Assembly: GCA_027014605.1 (NCBI GenBank)
Contig: JALWDJ010000006.1
Span: 1-53,663, forward strand
Source of the DNA: Campylobacteraceae bacterium
GTDB taxonomy: Bacteria; Campylobacterota; Campylobacteria; Campylobacterales; Sulfurovaceae
DNA: 53,663 nucleotides
Reading direction: 5' to 3'
Translations under genes and position numbers: made by a program
The notes under the pieces: model-generated
Told to the model about the DNA's origin: nothing
The model's database searches: none
Seen by the model: only the letters and a program-made list of their open reading frames with translations
Part shown: piece after piece, positions 7,230 to 15,606 of the stretch
How positions within the stretch are numbered: position 1 is the stretch's first letter
How the letters are laid out: every line of letters begins with the position of its first letter

Positions 7230-8297
7230 ATGGCATTTTCACCAGAAAATCGTTCAGGTACTATGAGTGGTATCCTATTTGTCGCTATATTTTCAGCAGC
7301 AGCTACATATATTGCAGGATTAGCTCCAATTCATGCGTTAGGATTATCTCCACTTGTTATTGGTATTGTTATGGGGATTTTTTATGCAAATACACTACAT
7401 AACCATATTCCAGATGCGTGGGATACAGGTATTACTTTTTCAGGAAAAAAAATACTCCGTTTTGCCATTGTAATATATGGATTTAGAATTACATTTCAAC
7501 AGATAATGGATGTTGGATTAGAGGGATTTTTAGTATCTCTAATTATGTTATCAACTACATTTGTATTTGGAAGTTGGCTTGGAAATAAAGTCTTTGGTAT
7601 GGAAAAAGATACATCAATGTTAACAGCTTCAGGTGCATCTGTATGTGGAGCTGCTGCTGTTTTAGCAACAGAACCTGTACTTAAAGCAGAAGGACACAAA
7701 ACTGCTATTGCTGTATCTATGGTTGTTCTATTTGGAACTATTTCTATGTTTCTATATCCTGTTTTATACTCTGCAATTATAGAACCAGCTGCTAAAGGGT
7801 TTCTTCATATGACTCCATCACAATTTGGTATATATGTTGGAGGAACAATCCATGAGGTTGCACAAGTTGTTGCAGTTCCATTTTCTATCCCAAATGCTCC
7901 AATAGAGATGGCTAATAATGCAGTTATTGTAAAAATGACTAGAGTTATTATGATTGCACCTATGTTGATTATATTAGGAATTTATCTAAGTTATAGTGCT
8001 AAAAAAGAGGGTGAAAATAGTAATGCTGTTAAACTTGTTATACCTTGGTTCGCTGTTTATTTTATTGGTGTAGCAGGATTTAACTCATTTCATTTAATTC
8101 CTCAAAACATTGTAAATATTATTAATAGTATAGATACATTTCTTTTAACTATGGCAATGACAGCTCTTGGTATGGGTACTAGATTTTCTAAATTTAAAGG
8201 TTTAGGCTTAGCACCTCTATATACAGCTTTAGGTATGTTTATATGGCTTGTAATTGGTGGATTTATTGTTACAAAAATAGTTTGTGGATTAATCTAA
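7230..8297 (+). CDS. YeiH/UPF0324 family putative sulfate/anion exporter
   Basis: A 355-residue inner membrane protein with about ten hydrophobic segments, belonging to the UPF0324 (YeiH) family, listed as putative sulfate exporters although direct transport data are scarce. Family features include LGLSPLVIGIVMGI near residue 38, the glycine-rich SGASVCGAAAVLATEP at about residue 137, and GGTIHEVAQVVA at about residue 204. A C-terminal LTMAMTALGMGTR segment is also typical. It is a single-gene transcription unit with its own -10 box and a terminator shared with the convergent transpeptidase gene. In a sulfur-metabolising organism sulfate or sulfite export would make sense; that is inference. 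Confidence 0.85.
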   Translation: MAFSPENRSGTMSGILFVAIFSAAATYIAGLAPIHALGLSPLVIGIVMGIFYANTLHNHIPDAWDTGITFSGKKILRFAIVIYGFRITFQQIMDVGLEGFLVSLIMLSTTFVFGSWLGNKVFGMEKDTSMLTASGASVCGAAAVLATEPVLKAEGHKTAIAVSMVVLFGTISMFLYPVLYSAIIEPAAKGFLHMTPSQFGIYVGGTIHEVAQVVAVPFSIPNAPIEMANNAVIVKMTRVIMIAPMLIILGIYLSYSAKKEGENSNAVKLVIPWFAVYFIGVAGFNSFHLIPQNIVNIINSIDTFLLTMAMTALGMGTRFSKFKGLGLAPLYTALGMFIWLVIGGFIVTKIVCGLI

Positions 8298-8304
8298 TAA
8301 CTAT

Positions 8305-8327
8305 CTTCACTATTTAAAATAGTGGAG
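8305..8327. terminator. Bidirectional hairpin between convergent genes
   Basis: CTTCACTAT and ATAGTGGAG pair around a five-base TTAAA loop (nine pairs, one of them G-T) in the 16-base gap between two convergent genes. It is symmetric and lies eight bases after one stop and overlaps the last codons of the other, so it can serve both strands. Confidence 0.55.
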
Positions 8328-9975
8328 TCTCTATCTCATCTTCTATAAAAGTACTTTGCCCATCATCTTTAACTGAATTTTCTATCATATTATCGTAGCC
8401 ATATATATCTTTTCTAAAATATATCTGTCCATCTTTTTTATATACAGTAAAATATGCAGTCTGTACAACTACAGGAGAAGTAAATCTAAAAGTTACATTT
8501 TTAAGGTTATTTCTATATTTATCTATCTGTGCTATATCTCTCTTCTTAAGATGAGGTTTAAGTGCTTCTAGGAGTTCAAAAGGTTTAGAGATACGCATAC
8601 AACCAGAACTATATACACGATATCTCCTCTGAAATAGTGATTTATTATCTGTATCATGAAGATATACAGAATATTTATTTGGAAACATAAATTTAATTCT
8701 ACCTAGAGCATTATCATCTCCAGGAAACTGTACAAATCTATATGGGATATGCCCTTTTGATTCATCTTGATATGGAAGAAGTTTTTCTATATCTAAATGT
8801 TTAATCTCCTTTTTATCTTTCCAACCATAAAATACATGAATATTATGTTTTTCCATATAATCAGGCTCTTTTATAAGCGTTGGAATTAAATCTTTTCTAA
8901 CTAAATTTTCAGGTATATTCCAATTTGGATTTAACTCCAAATATGTCATTTTACTCTGAAATATAGGTGTAGGTCTCTCATCTCGTCCTATAACTGCACT
9001 CATACTTAAAATAACTTGACCATTTTTATAATACTCCATCATAAATGCTGGAATATTAACCAATATATACTCATTAGGAAATCTATTTGGAAATACTCTT
9101 AATTTATCTAAATTGGTAATAATACTATTAACTAAAAGAGATATAGGTCTATTCATATAATATATAGTAACCTTATCTATAATACCATTTTGTTCTAAAT
9201 TAAATCTATCTTTATAACTATATATAGCAGATTTTAATTTATCACCATATATATTACTATAGTTATCTTGTTTAGGAAAATCCCTAGATATGACAAGTCT
9301 CTTTTTTATCTCAATAATCCTATTATCTATATCACCATATTTTAACCCTTGAAAGTTCCTAGTATATGGTATCTTATGAAATTGGGGCATACTTCTATAT
9401 ATATTTAATGCTTCAATTAAAGATGCATATCTATCTGGTAGAGGAATTAAAGATTTTAAAAAACTATCTATATGCTCCTTTTTAAGAGCATTATATAATC
9501 TCTTAGTTGAAGGAAGACTCTTTTTTACCATCTCCCAATTTGCTTTTATACCTTTTGTATCCTTTAACTCTTTTATCTTTAAAGAGACACTATCCCAATC
9601 TATATCACTTTTTACCAAAAAATCAGCTAAAGCTATATAACTCTTTGTAAGTAAAATATCAAGTAGTGCTAAATCATTACTATTTTTATCTATATCCATA
9701 TTATCTTGTAAAAGATATGAATATTGTGCTATCTCCTCTTGATAAAAATTTTTATATTTATAATTAAAATATGGATTTCTAAGAGCATCCATTAATGTAT
9801 GAAAATTTTTAGCATGTCCTATCCATAAAGGATGGTTAGAGTTCAACTTATAAATAGATTTTACTCTATCTGTCTCATTTTGTAAATTTGAATATAAGTT
9901 ACTCTCTAATCTATTTGCCCATATAGAAGAGTATAATATTATCAGTAGAAGTATAACTCGCAAGGTAATCCCCAT
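8314..9975 (-). CDS. Large L,D-transpeptidase, YcbB/LdtD type
   Basis: A 553-residue exported enzyme that should form 3-3 (diaminopimelate to diaminopimelate) crosslinks in periplasmic peptidoglycan. It has a signal peptide (about residues 1-20), a long helical N-terminal scaffold, a peptidoglycan-binding-like segment (residues about 250-275, FNLEQNGIIDKVT), and a YkuD domain from about residue 300. The catalytic region reads YLHDTDNKSLF, then RVYSSGCMRI with the nucleophilic cysteine, the classical LdtD pattern. The ATG at 9975 has no ribosome binding site; a TTG at 9963 does (GGGGA six bases upstream), so the real start may be four codons later. No neighbouring partner gene is visible. Confidence 0.87.
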   Translation of the reverse strand: MGITLRVILLLIILYSSIWANRLESNLYSNLQNETDRVKSIYKLNSNHPLWIGHAKNFHTLMDALRNPYFNYKYKNFYQEEIAQYSYLLQDNMDIDKNSNDLALLDILLTKSYIALADFLVKSDIDWDSVSLKIKELKDTKGIKANWEMVKKSLPSTKRLYNALKKEHIDSFLKSLIPLPDRYASLIEALNIYRSMPQFHKIPYTRNFQGLKYGDIDNRIIEIKKRLVISRDFPKQDNYSNIYGDKLKSAIYSYKDRFNLEQNGIIDKVTIYYMNRPISLLVNSIITNLDKLRVFPNRFPNEYILVNIPAFMMEYYKNGQVILSMSAVIGRDERPTPIFQSKMTYLELNPNWNIPENLVRKDLIPTLIKEPDYMEKHNIHVFYGWKDKKEIKHLDIEKLLPYQDESKGHIPYRFVQFPGDDNALGRIKFMFPNKYSVYLHDTDNKSLFQRRYRVYSSGCMRISKPFELLEALKPHLKKRDIAQIDKYRNNLKNVTFRFTSPVVVQTAYFTVYKKDGQIYFRKDIYGYDNMIENSVKDDGQSTFIEDEIETPLF

Positions 9976-10052
9976 TTATTAGTTTTAAAATATGTTTAAA
10001 AACTTTAATATGTTAAATTTTTAGAGATATTTTAAACTCATATCAATAGAGA

Positions 10053-10073
10053 AAAAGCTAAAACTTAGCTTTT
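10053..10073 (-). terminator. Terminator after the porin-like gene
   Basis: A perfect nine-base stem AAAAGCTAA / TTAGCTTTT with a three-base loop lies 23 bases beyond the stop of the minus-strand porin-like gene. The stem ends in A/T tracts, so transcripts end in U-rich RNA. Confidence 0.6.
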
Positions 10074-10095
10074 AGCTCTATTTAAATCAACGCTC

Positions 10096-10872
10096 TTAGA
10101 AGTTATATCTAACACCAAGATTTGCACCCCAAGTTGAGTTTGTACCACCAAAATTTCTTAAGTAGTTAACTACATCTGTAAATACAGAAATATTAGAAGT
10201 TACACCATAATTAAGACCTCCACCAAATGAGAACCCAGAGTTATCTCCATCAAATGGATTATCATTATAGCTTGTTTTTGAAGCAGGATCTGACATATTA
10301 ATAGCTGAGTATCCTAAGAGACCATAAATATTAAGATTATCTAATATAGGGTATTGAGGTTTAAGATATATACCATATTCAGTTAAATTATCTTGTCCCT
10401 TTCCTTCACCTGCTAGAGATAGTGCTACTCTAAGTTCAGCACCTAAATATTTCATAAAATCATAACCACCAACGAAGGTAAGTCCTTTTTGTAAATCTTG
10501 ATGAGCTTCGCTATCTAATAAATTTACTCTATCATCTGCTCTAACTCCCATATCAGATACGGCTATACCAACATAATAACCACCTACTCCTGAAGATAAT
10601 TTTTCTTCTACAACTTTTGGTGTTGGAGTTACTACTGGTCTAGTAGTTGGTGCTATAGTTGGTACTGGAGTTGGCATTGGAGTTGGTACTACTTCTTCTA
10701 CTGTTGCTGTTGGTACTACCTCTGGTATAGCTGTTGGTTCATAAGGTACTACCTCTTCATTAGCTCTCTGATAATCATCATTTTCAAAAGAGGTAACACC
10801 TCCAATATCTCCACCTGCAAAACTCATACTGCTCAATAGAGCTATTGCGATAATTGAATTTCTCAATCTCAT
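10096..10872 (-). CDS. Outer membrane beta-barrel protein with Pro/Thr-rich linker
   Basis: A 258-residue exported protein. The signal peptide ends at SMSFA (residue 19). Residues about 43-88 form a low-complexity linker rich in Pro, Thr and Val (repeats such as PTPMPTPVPT). From about residue 95 there are alternating amphipathic strands (YYVGIAVSDMG, FVGGYDFMKYLGAELR, NIYGLLGYSAIN) ending in LGVRYNF, with the final phenylalanine recognised by the Bam machinery. This is the small OmpA/OmpW-like eight-strand barrel type. The linker before the barrel may cross or bind the cell wall; a C-terminal OmpA peptidoglycan domain is absent. Function beyond an outer membrane structural or porin role cannot be told. 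Confidence 0.82.
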   Translation of the reverse strand: MRLRNSIIAIALLSSMSFAGGDIGGVTSFENDDYQRANEEVVPYEPTAIPEVVPTATVEEVVPTPMPTPVPTIAPTTRPVVTPTPKVVEEKLSSGVGGYYVGIAVSDMGVRADDRVNLLDSEAHQDLQKGLTFVGGYDFMKYLGAELRVALSLAGEGKGQDNLTEYGIYLKPQYPILDNLNIYGLLGYSAINMSDPASKTSYNDNPFDGDNSGFSFGGGLNYGVTSNISVFTDVVNYLRNFGGTNSTWGANLGVRYNF

Positions 10873-11037
10873 AATTTAATCTCCTTGTATTTTAAATTTA
10901 TACAAGTATAACATATTTTATTTATAAAAATATAATAAATAGTACAAAATATTATTATTAAGTTAAAAAATTTCTCATAATATGTTTTTTATAGTTATTA
11001 CATGTTAGATATATTTTGATAACTTATCTTAAATAAT

Positions 11038-11826
11038 TTAACTTTTCTCCTCTAATATCTTTACCTCTTCAACCAGTTTAATATTAAACTTTTCAAAAAC
11101 TCTCTCTTTGGCTAAATCTATGAGATATTTAGCATCAGTGAATTTACCACTCCCTCTATTTATTAAAAAATTAGCATGAATATTACTCCACTCCATATCA
11201 CCTCTTCTAAATCCTTTAAGTCCAACCTCCTCTATCAATCGTCCTGCATAATCTCCTTGTGGATTTTTAAAAAGAGAACCTGCACTCGGAGTTTTTGGTT
11301 GATTTAGACGAAGTCTTATTAATTTATTTAATAAATTATTATCAAATCCTTTTTTTACAATAAATCTAACCTCTGTAACAACACCCTTTAATTTTGTAAA
11401 ACGGTAACCATATTCTATCTTATCCTTTTCTATCCACTTCCCATCTATTTTTATAGCATCTATAATATTAAAAATCTCATAACCCTTAACTCCTGCATTC
11501 ATAGCAACCATTCCACCTAAACTCCCAGGTAGTTTTGATATAAATTCAAAATTAGCTAGATTATTTTTTTTTGCAAAAGATAAAAGCTTTCCAATAGGTG
11601 TAGCAGAACCAACTCTTAATATATTATTTTCCAACTCTATAAATGAAAAATCTTTAGATAACATCATAATAGGTGGGGGATTAGATGAGACTAATATATT
11701 ATTTCCATGCCCTATTATAACTCTATCTTTAGGAATAGTATCACTCTTTTCTATCATTAAAACATCTATATTCTGTCCTATTTTTATGCTTGAGAATCTA
11801 CTAAAATCTATACTTTTAAAAAACAA
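11038..11826 (-). CDS. murB: UDP-N-acetylenolpyruvoylglucosamine reductase
   Basis: A 262-residue cytoplasmic FAD enzyme that reduces UDP-GlcNAc-enolpyruvate to UDP-MurNAc, the second committed step of peptidoglycan synthesis. Family motifs are clear: the FAD-binding GHGNNILVS (about residue 40), KLPGSLGGMVAMNAG with the flavin loop (about 105-120), the proton-donor region PKTPSAGSLFKNP (about 180) and the C-terminal ANFLINRGSGKFTDA. The short length and lack of an extra insert fit the compact form seen in Campylobacterota. It stands alone, with a divergent unknown gene starting 56 bases away on the other strand. Confidence 0.93.
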   Translation of the reverse strand: MFFKSIDFSRFSSIKIGQNIDVLMIEKSDTIPKDRVIIGHGNNILVSSNPPPIMMLSKDFSFIELENNILRVGSATPIGKLLSFAKKNNLANFEFISKLPGSLGGMVAMNAGVKGYEIFNIIDAIKIDGKWIEKDKIEYGYRFTKLKGVVTEVRFIVKKGFDNNLLNKLIRLRLNQPKTPSAGSLFKNPQGDYAGRLIEEVGLKGFRRGDMEWSNIHANFLINRGSGKFTDAKYLIDLAKERVFEKFNIKLVEEVKILEEKS

Positions 11827-11882
11827 AATTTACCTTTATATATTTATTATATAATTATAGCTTTTATTTATAAAGGATTTTT

Positions 11883-12812
11883 GTGTATAAACAAATATTT
11901 ATTATATTAGTTCTAATATCTTTATCTATAGGTATATATATATTAATAGAGAAAGATAAAAATAGATATAGAGATAGAATTGAGACTATTAAAATACCAG
12001 AGATTACTATTCCTAAAAAATCCATAAGATTTAAGATTATTAAAAATCAAAATAATCAAATTAATTTTAGAGGTATCTTTTCAGATAAAAATACACCTAT
12101 AGAGATTATAAATTTTTTAAATCAATATAGTATAATAGATAATATTAAAATAGATAAAAGTAGAAAAACTAATAGAAATATTCTTATATTTATAAAAAAA
12201 ATTTTAAAAAAATTAGATAATAGTTTTCTTCAATGGACTATTGTATACAAAGATAAAAAACTTTTAATTAGTGGGAAAACTACAGATATTAAAAGCAAAA
12301 ATAGTATAGATAATTTAATAAAATTATCTACTTTAGATTGCTTTAGTGACATTGAAATTATACAAATAGAAGATAATCCTTTAGAGATTATATCAAACCT
12401 AAAATCAATTATAGAAGATGAAGAGATAGAGAGTGTAAATAGTATAACACCAACAGATGATGAGATTGAAGATATTATCTTAGCATTAAAAAAGATAAAA
12501 CCAAAAAGATTTATAAAAAATAAAGAGATAAAAAAAGAGATACAAAAGAGTAAAAAGGAGATGAAAAGAAAAATAAGAGAGAGAACTAAAATAAAAAAGA
12601 AAAATCTTTTTTTAAGGAGAAATAAAAAAATAATAGAAAAAAAGAAACAAAAGATAGAACCTGCAACAATAATACCAATATCCTATAGTGAATATAAATC
12701 TCTACCAGATATTCAACCTATTGATAATATAAAAGAGTTTGATAAAAAATTAAAAGGTAAAAATATGAAGATAATAGATGAAGGAACTATCTACATAGAT
12801 AGTCCTCCTTAA
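11883..12812 (+). CDS. Membrane-anchored hypothetical protein, possible BON-like domain
   Basis: A 309-residue protein I cannot assign. The start is a GTG with AAAGGA five bases upstream. A single hydrophobic helix at about residues 4-22 anchors or exports it. Residues about 50-160 look like two short alpha/beta units, with KKLLISGKTTDIKSKNSID recalling the strand-glycine-strand pattern of BON or OmpA-associated domains, but this is weak. Residues about 205-260 are extremely lysine-rich (runs of KK, KR and EK) and should form a basic helix. Its last four bases overlap the end of the convergent Bax-like gene. The extreme lysine content partly reflects AT bias, so it should not be over-read. 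Confidence 0.6.
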   Translation: MYKQIFIILVLISLSIGIYILIEKDKNRYRDRIETIKIPEITIPKKSIRFKIIKNQNNQINFRGIFSDKNTPIEIINFLNQYSIIDNIKIDKSRKTNRNILIFIKKILKKLDNSFLQWTIVYKDKKLLISGKTTDIKSKNSIDNLIKLSTLDCFSDIEIIQIEDNPLEIISNLKSIIEDEEIESVNSITPTDDEIEDIILALKKIKPKRFIKNKEIKKEIQKSKKEMKRKIRERTKIKKKNLFLRRNKKIIEKKKQKIEPATIIPISYSEYKSLPDIQPIDNIKEFDKKLKGKNMKIIDEGTIYIDSPP

Positions 12813-13714
12813 ATATATTTTTTATCAATTCTAAACTTATCAAACTTTGTAAGTCTATTTTTTATGATAAATCTTCTAAGTTTTTTGGTATATTTCTCTT
12901 TTAATTCACAATAATTAACAAGATATTGTACTAATTGAAGAGGATTATTAGTCATATTTCTATGCTTTCTAAAACTTTTATAAGCACCTCTTCCAATAAT
13001 TATAAAATAGTCATCAATTGCATCACTAAGAGATTTATATTTTCTTAGATAAACATGTTTATTACCTCTTTTTTCCTTTGCTCTTATTCTTGGTTCATTT
13101 TTATTATATGACCAAACACCAAAAATATTATTTCCTTTCTTAAAAAATCTAGATTCACCCCAAGCTGACTCAATTGCAGCTTGTGCTAAAACTATACTAA
13201 CAGGATGAGTTTTCATTCGTATTAAAAGCTCTTTGTTATCTGTAGTATCAAACTTTTTATACATTTTTTTGAGAAACGCTAAATCAGAAGATGAAGGATT
13301 AACACTATTTATAATCCTTTTTGCTCTATTTCTGAGAACCTTAAACTTATGCTTACTGATTAAAATAGCAGGAAGTATCATATTGAAAAACTTTTTTTTC
13401 TTTTCAGATACCTCTAATTTATTTAAAGATATGGTATTAACATAATTAATAGGTTTAATATCTCTATCTTTAAAAATAGTAATATCTTCTGGAGAATTAA
13501 TTCTCTTATTTAAAGGTTTTACAAACTTCGTACAAGACTCCTTTTTGACCTCCTTATGTAATTTCACATCTACTACTTTAGAGTTGCTATTTATAGTTCC
13601 CTTTCCCCCACTATAGATGTAGTTCTCTAGAGAGTTATTAAAATCAAAATAGCTCTCTTCACTAGAGAATACTGCAACAGTCATGGTAATAAATATTGTT
13701 AAATATTTAATCAT
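12809..13714 (-). CDS. Bax-like glucosaminidase (exported)
   Basis: A 301-residue exported protein of the Bax/FlgJ-type glucosaminidase family, which cuts the glycan strands of peptidoglycan. The domain lies in the C-terminal half: KKKFFNMILPAILISKHK begins the Bax signature, and VSIVLAQAAIESAWGESRFF (about residues 185-204) contains the catalytic glutamate, followed by GNNIFGVWSY. I chose the ATG at 13714, not the frame-open ATG at 13759, because it begins a signal peptide (MIKYLTIFITMTVAVF), has AAAGGTG upstream, and a TATAAT promoter at 13751-13746 lies inside the longer version. The middle (residues 20-110) is unassigned. Confidence 0.85.
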   Translation of the reverse strand: MIKYLTIFITMTVAVFSSEESYFDFNNSLENYIYSGGKGTINSNSKVVDVKLHKEVKKESCTKFVKPLNKRINSPEDITIFKDRDIKPINYVNTISLNKLEVSEKKKKFFNMILPAILISKHKFKVLRNRAKRIINSVNPSSSDLAFLKKMYKKFDTTDNKELLIRMKTHPVSIVLAQAAIESAWGESRFFKKGNNIFGVWSYNKNEPRIRAKEKRGNKHVYLRKYKSLSDAIDDYFIIIGRGAYKSFRKHRNMTNNPLQLVQYLVNYCELKEKYTKKLRRFIIKNRLTKFDKFRIDKKYI

Positions 13715-13745
13715 GTTATACACCTTTTTTTGAAAAAATTTTAGA

Positions 13746-13751
13746 ATTATA
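13746..13751 (-). promoter_or_regulatory. -10 box of the Bax-like gene
   Basis: TATAAT read on the minus strand, preceded by a T-rich stretch. Transcription would begin near 13739, downstream of the alternative start at 13759, which supports the shorter reading of the gene. Confidence 0.55.
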
Positions 13752-13996
13752 CCTTGCAAACCTTAAAACAAAATAATTTTAACTAAATTTATAGAAAATT
13801 TACAATTAGAAAAAATAAATATAAAAAAGTGATAAAAGACTATTTTTCAATGTTTTATAAGAGTTTTTAACTCCATTTTTAGAATATCTTTTATAATTAA
13901 TGTAAGGGATAAATAGTTAAAAAATAATTTTTTATCTTATTATTAATATAATTAAATTATATTTTTACAAATAGTAATTAGCTTTTATATTTTTTT

Positions 13997-14005
13997 TGCT
14001 ATACT
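13997..14005 (+). promoter_or_regulatory. Extended -10 promoter of acpP
   Basis: TG-C-TATACT at 13997-14005, preceded by a run of T residues (13989-13997), matches the extended -10 plus T-tract type that is typical of Campylobacterota housekeeping promoters. The predicted start near 14012 gives a leader of about 29 bases with GGAGAG before the acpP ATG. Confidence 0.7.
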
Positions 14006-14040
14006 TACGAGCATAAATTTAAACGATATAGGAGAGTGTC

Positions 14041-14274
14041 ATGGCACTATTTGATGATGTAAAAGAGGTAGTTGTAGAGCAACTAAATGTTAATCCAGAT
14101 GAGGTAAAAGAGGAATCTAAATTTGTAGAAGATTTGGGGGCTGATAGTCTTGATGTAGTTGAACTTGTAATGGCACTTGAAGAGAAATTTGATATTGAAA
14201 TTCCTGATGAGGCTGCAGAAAAAATCACAAATGTAAGTGATGCTATCAAGTTTATTGAAAATATTAAAGCTTAA
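14041..14274 (+). CDS. acpP: Acyl carrier protein
   Basis: A 77-residue acidic four-helix protein that carries growing fatty acid chains on a phosphopantetheine arm. The attachment serine is residue 36 in [10 protein letters not shown], the invariant motif of the family. Length and charge are typical. It heads the run acpP-fabF-accA, the standard Campylobacterota order. The promoter lies directly upstream and two strong hairpins separate it from fabF, which may let acpP, normally one of the most abundant proteins, be made at a higher level than the genes behind it. Confidence 0.97.
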   Translation: MALFDDVKEVVVEQLNVNPDEVKEESKFVEDLGADSLDVVELVMALEEKFDIEIPDEAAEKITNVSDAIKFIENIKA

Positions 14275-14280
14275 TATATT

Positions 14281-14309
14281 AGAGAAGAGGGATTTAAATA
14301 ATCTTCTCT
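14281..14309 (+). terminator. First acpP-fabF intergenic hairpin
   Basis: AGAGAAGA (14281-14288) and TCTTCTCT (14302-14309) form a perfect eight-base stem with a 13-base loop, starting six bases after the acpP stop. There is no strong T run behind it, so it may work as an RNA processing or stabilising element instead of a full terminator. Confidence 0.5.
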
Positions 14310-14315
14310 ACAGCT

Positions 14316-14357
14316 AAGATATATATCAATATTTTTAGGAATATTGATATATATCTT
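14316..14357 (+). terminator. Second acpP-fabF hairpin, 18-base perfect stem
   Basis: A perfect inverted repeat: 14316-14333 pairs with 14340-14357 over 18 bases around the loop TTTAGG. It is followed by ATAATCC, not by a T run. It sits 23 bases before the fabF start, inside what is otherwise a continuous operon. Likely roles are partial termination or protection of the upstream acpP message from 3' decay. Confidence 0.6.
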
Positions 14358-14379
14358 ATAATCCAACACAGGAGATAGA

Positions 14380-15597
14380 GTGAAAAGAGTAGTAGTTACT
14401 GGTTTAGGCATGATTAATAGTCTAGGAAAGGATAAAGAGACATCATTTTCTGCTATTTTAGACGGAAAATGTGGTATTAAAACAATTGAACTATTTGATA
14501 TTAGTAAATTTTCTGTAAAAATTGCAGGAGAGATTGTTGGATTTGACCCAAAAGAGGTTATGGATGCAAAAGAGGTTAAAAAAGCAGATAGATTTATTCA
14601 ATTAGGAATTAAAGCAGCAAAAGAGGCTATGAGCGATGCTAACTTTAATGATAATATTGATAAAGAGAGATTTGGTATCTCTTCAGCTTCTGGAATTGGT
14701 GGATTACCAAATATAGAAAAAAACTCTATTATCTGTGAAACTAGAGGACCTAGAAAAATATCTCCATTTTTTATCCCATCATCTTTAGCTAATATGTTAG
14801 GTGGATTTATCTCTATTGAACATGGATTAAAAGGACCAAATCTATCTACTGTAACAGCATGTGCAGCTGGAACTCATGCAATATCTGAAGCTACTAAAAC
14901 TATTATGTTAGGTGGAGCTGAGCAAATGTTAGTTATTGGAGCAGAATCTGCTATATGTGGTGCTGGGATAGGTGGATTTGCATCAATGAAAGCACTTAGT
15001 ACAAATAATGATAATCCTAAAGAAGCCTCAAGACCATTTGATGCAAATAGAGATGGATTTGTAATGGGAGAGGGAGCTGGTGCTTTAGTATTAGAGGAGT
15101 ATGAAAGTGCTAAAGCTAGAGGTGCTAGAATATATGCAGAGATAATTGGATTTGGAGAGAGTGGGGATGCTAATCACATTACAACTCCTATTGTAGATGG
15201 TCCATTAAGAGCCATGAAATCTGCTATTAAGATGGCTAATAATATAAAAATAGATTATATTAATGCTCATGGAACTAGCACACCTGCAAATGATAAAAAT
15301 GAGACTTTAGCTATAAAAGAGCTATTTGGTGGAAAAGAGAACTGTCCTCCTGTTAGCTCTATTAAAGGACAAATTGGCCACTGTTTAGGTGCAGCTGGAA
15401 CTATTGAAGCAATTGCATCTATTATGGCTATGCGTGATGGAAAAATTCCACCAACAATTAACTATACAACTCCAGATAAAAATTGTGATTTAGATTATGT
15501 CCCAAATGTAGCAAGAGATGCTGAACTTAATGTTGTTATGAGTAACTCATTTGGTTTTGGTGGAACAAATGGAGTTGTAATTTTTAAAAAAATATAA
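14380..15597 (+). CDS. fabF: 3-oxoacyl-ACP synthase II
   Basis: A 405-residue cytoplasmic condensing enzyme that extends acyl-ACP with malonyl-ACP in fatty acid synthesis. The catalytic Cys is in VTACAAGTHA (about residue 163), and the two histidines are in INAHGTSTPAND and GQIGHCLGAAG, giving the Cys-His-His triad of KAS II. The C-terminal NSFGFGGTNG motif is also present. The start is GTG at 14380 with AGGAGA upstream. It lies 105 bases after acpP, behind two hairpins, and ten bases before accA. The length is normal. Confidence 0.96.
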   Translation: MKRVVVTGLGMINSLGKDKETSFSAILDGKCGIKTIELFDISKFSVKIAGEIVGFDPKEVMDAKEVKKADRFIQLGIKAAKEAMSDANFNDNIDKERFGISSASGIGGLPNIEKNSIICETRGPRKISPFFIPSSLANMLGGFISIEHGLKGPNLSTVTACAAGTHAISEATKTIMLGGAEQMLVIGAESAICGAGIGGFASMKALSTNNDNPKEASRPFDANRDGFVMGEGAGALVLEEYESAKARGARIYAEIIGFGESGDANHITTPIVDGPLRAMKSAIKMANNIKIDYINAHGTSTPANDKNETLAIKELFGGKENCPPVSSIKGQIGHCLGAAGTIEAIASIMAMRDGKIPPTINYTTPDKNCDLDYVPNVARDAELNVVMSNSFGFGGTNGVVIFKKI

Positions 15598-15606
15598 GGT
15601 AAATAT

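Larger units (their letters stand above)
13715..14040. other. Divergent intergenic region between Bax-like gene and acpP
   Basis: This 326-base AT-rich stretch has no gene I can support. It holds the minus-strand -10 at 13746-13751, a possible extra plus-strand TATAAT at 13892-13897, and the acpP promoter at 13997-14005. A short GAGTT/AACTC hairpin at about 13861-13873 is too small to interpret. Confidence 0.5.

Noticed and set aside
13715-13759. Longer start (ATG at 13759) for the Bax-like gene
   Set aside because: A TATAAT promoter lies inside that extension, and the ATG at 13714 gives a proper signal peptide with a ribosome binding site.
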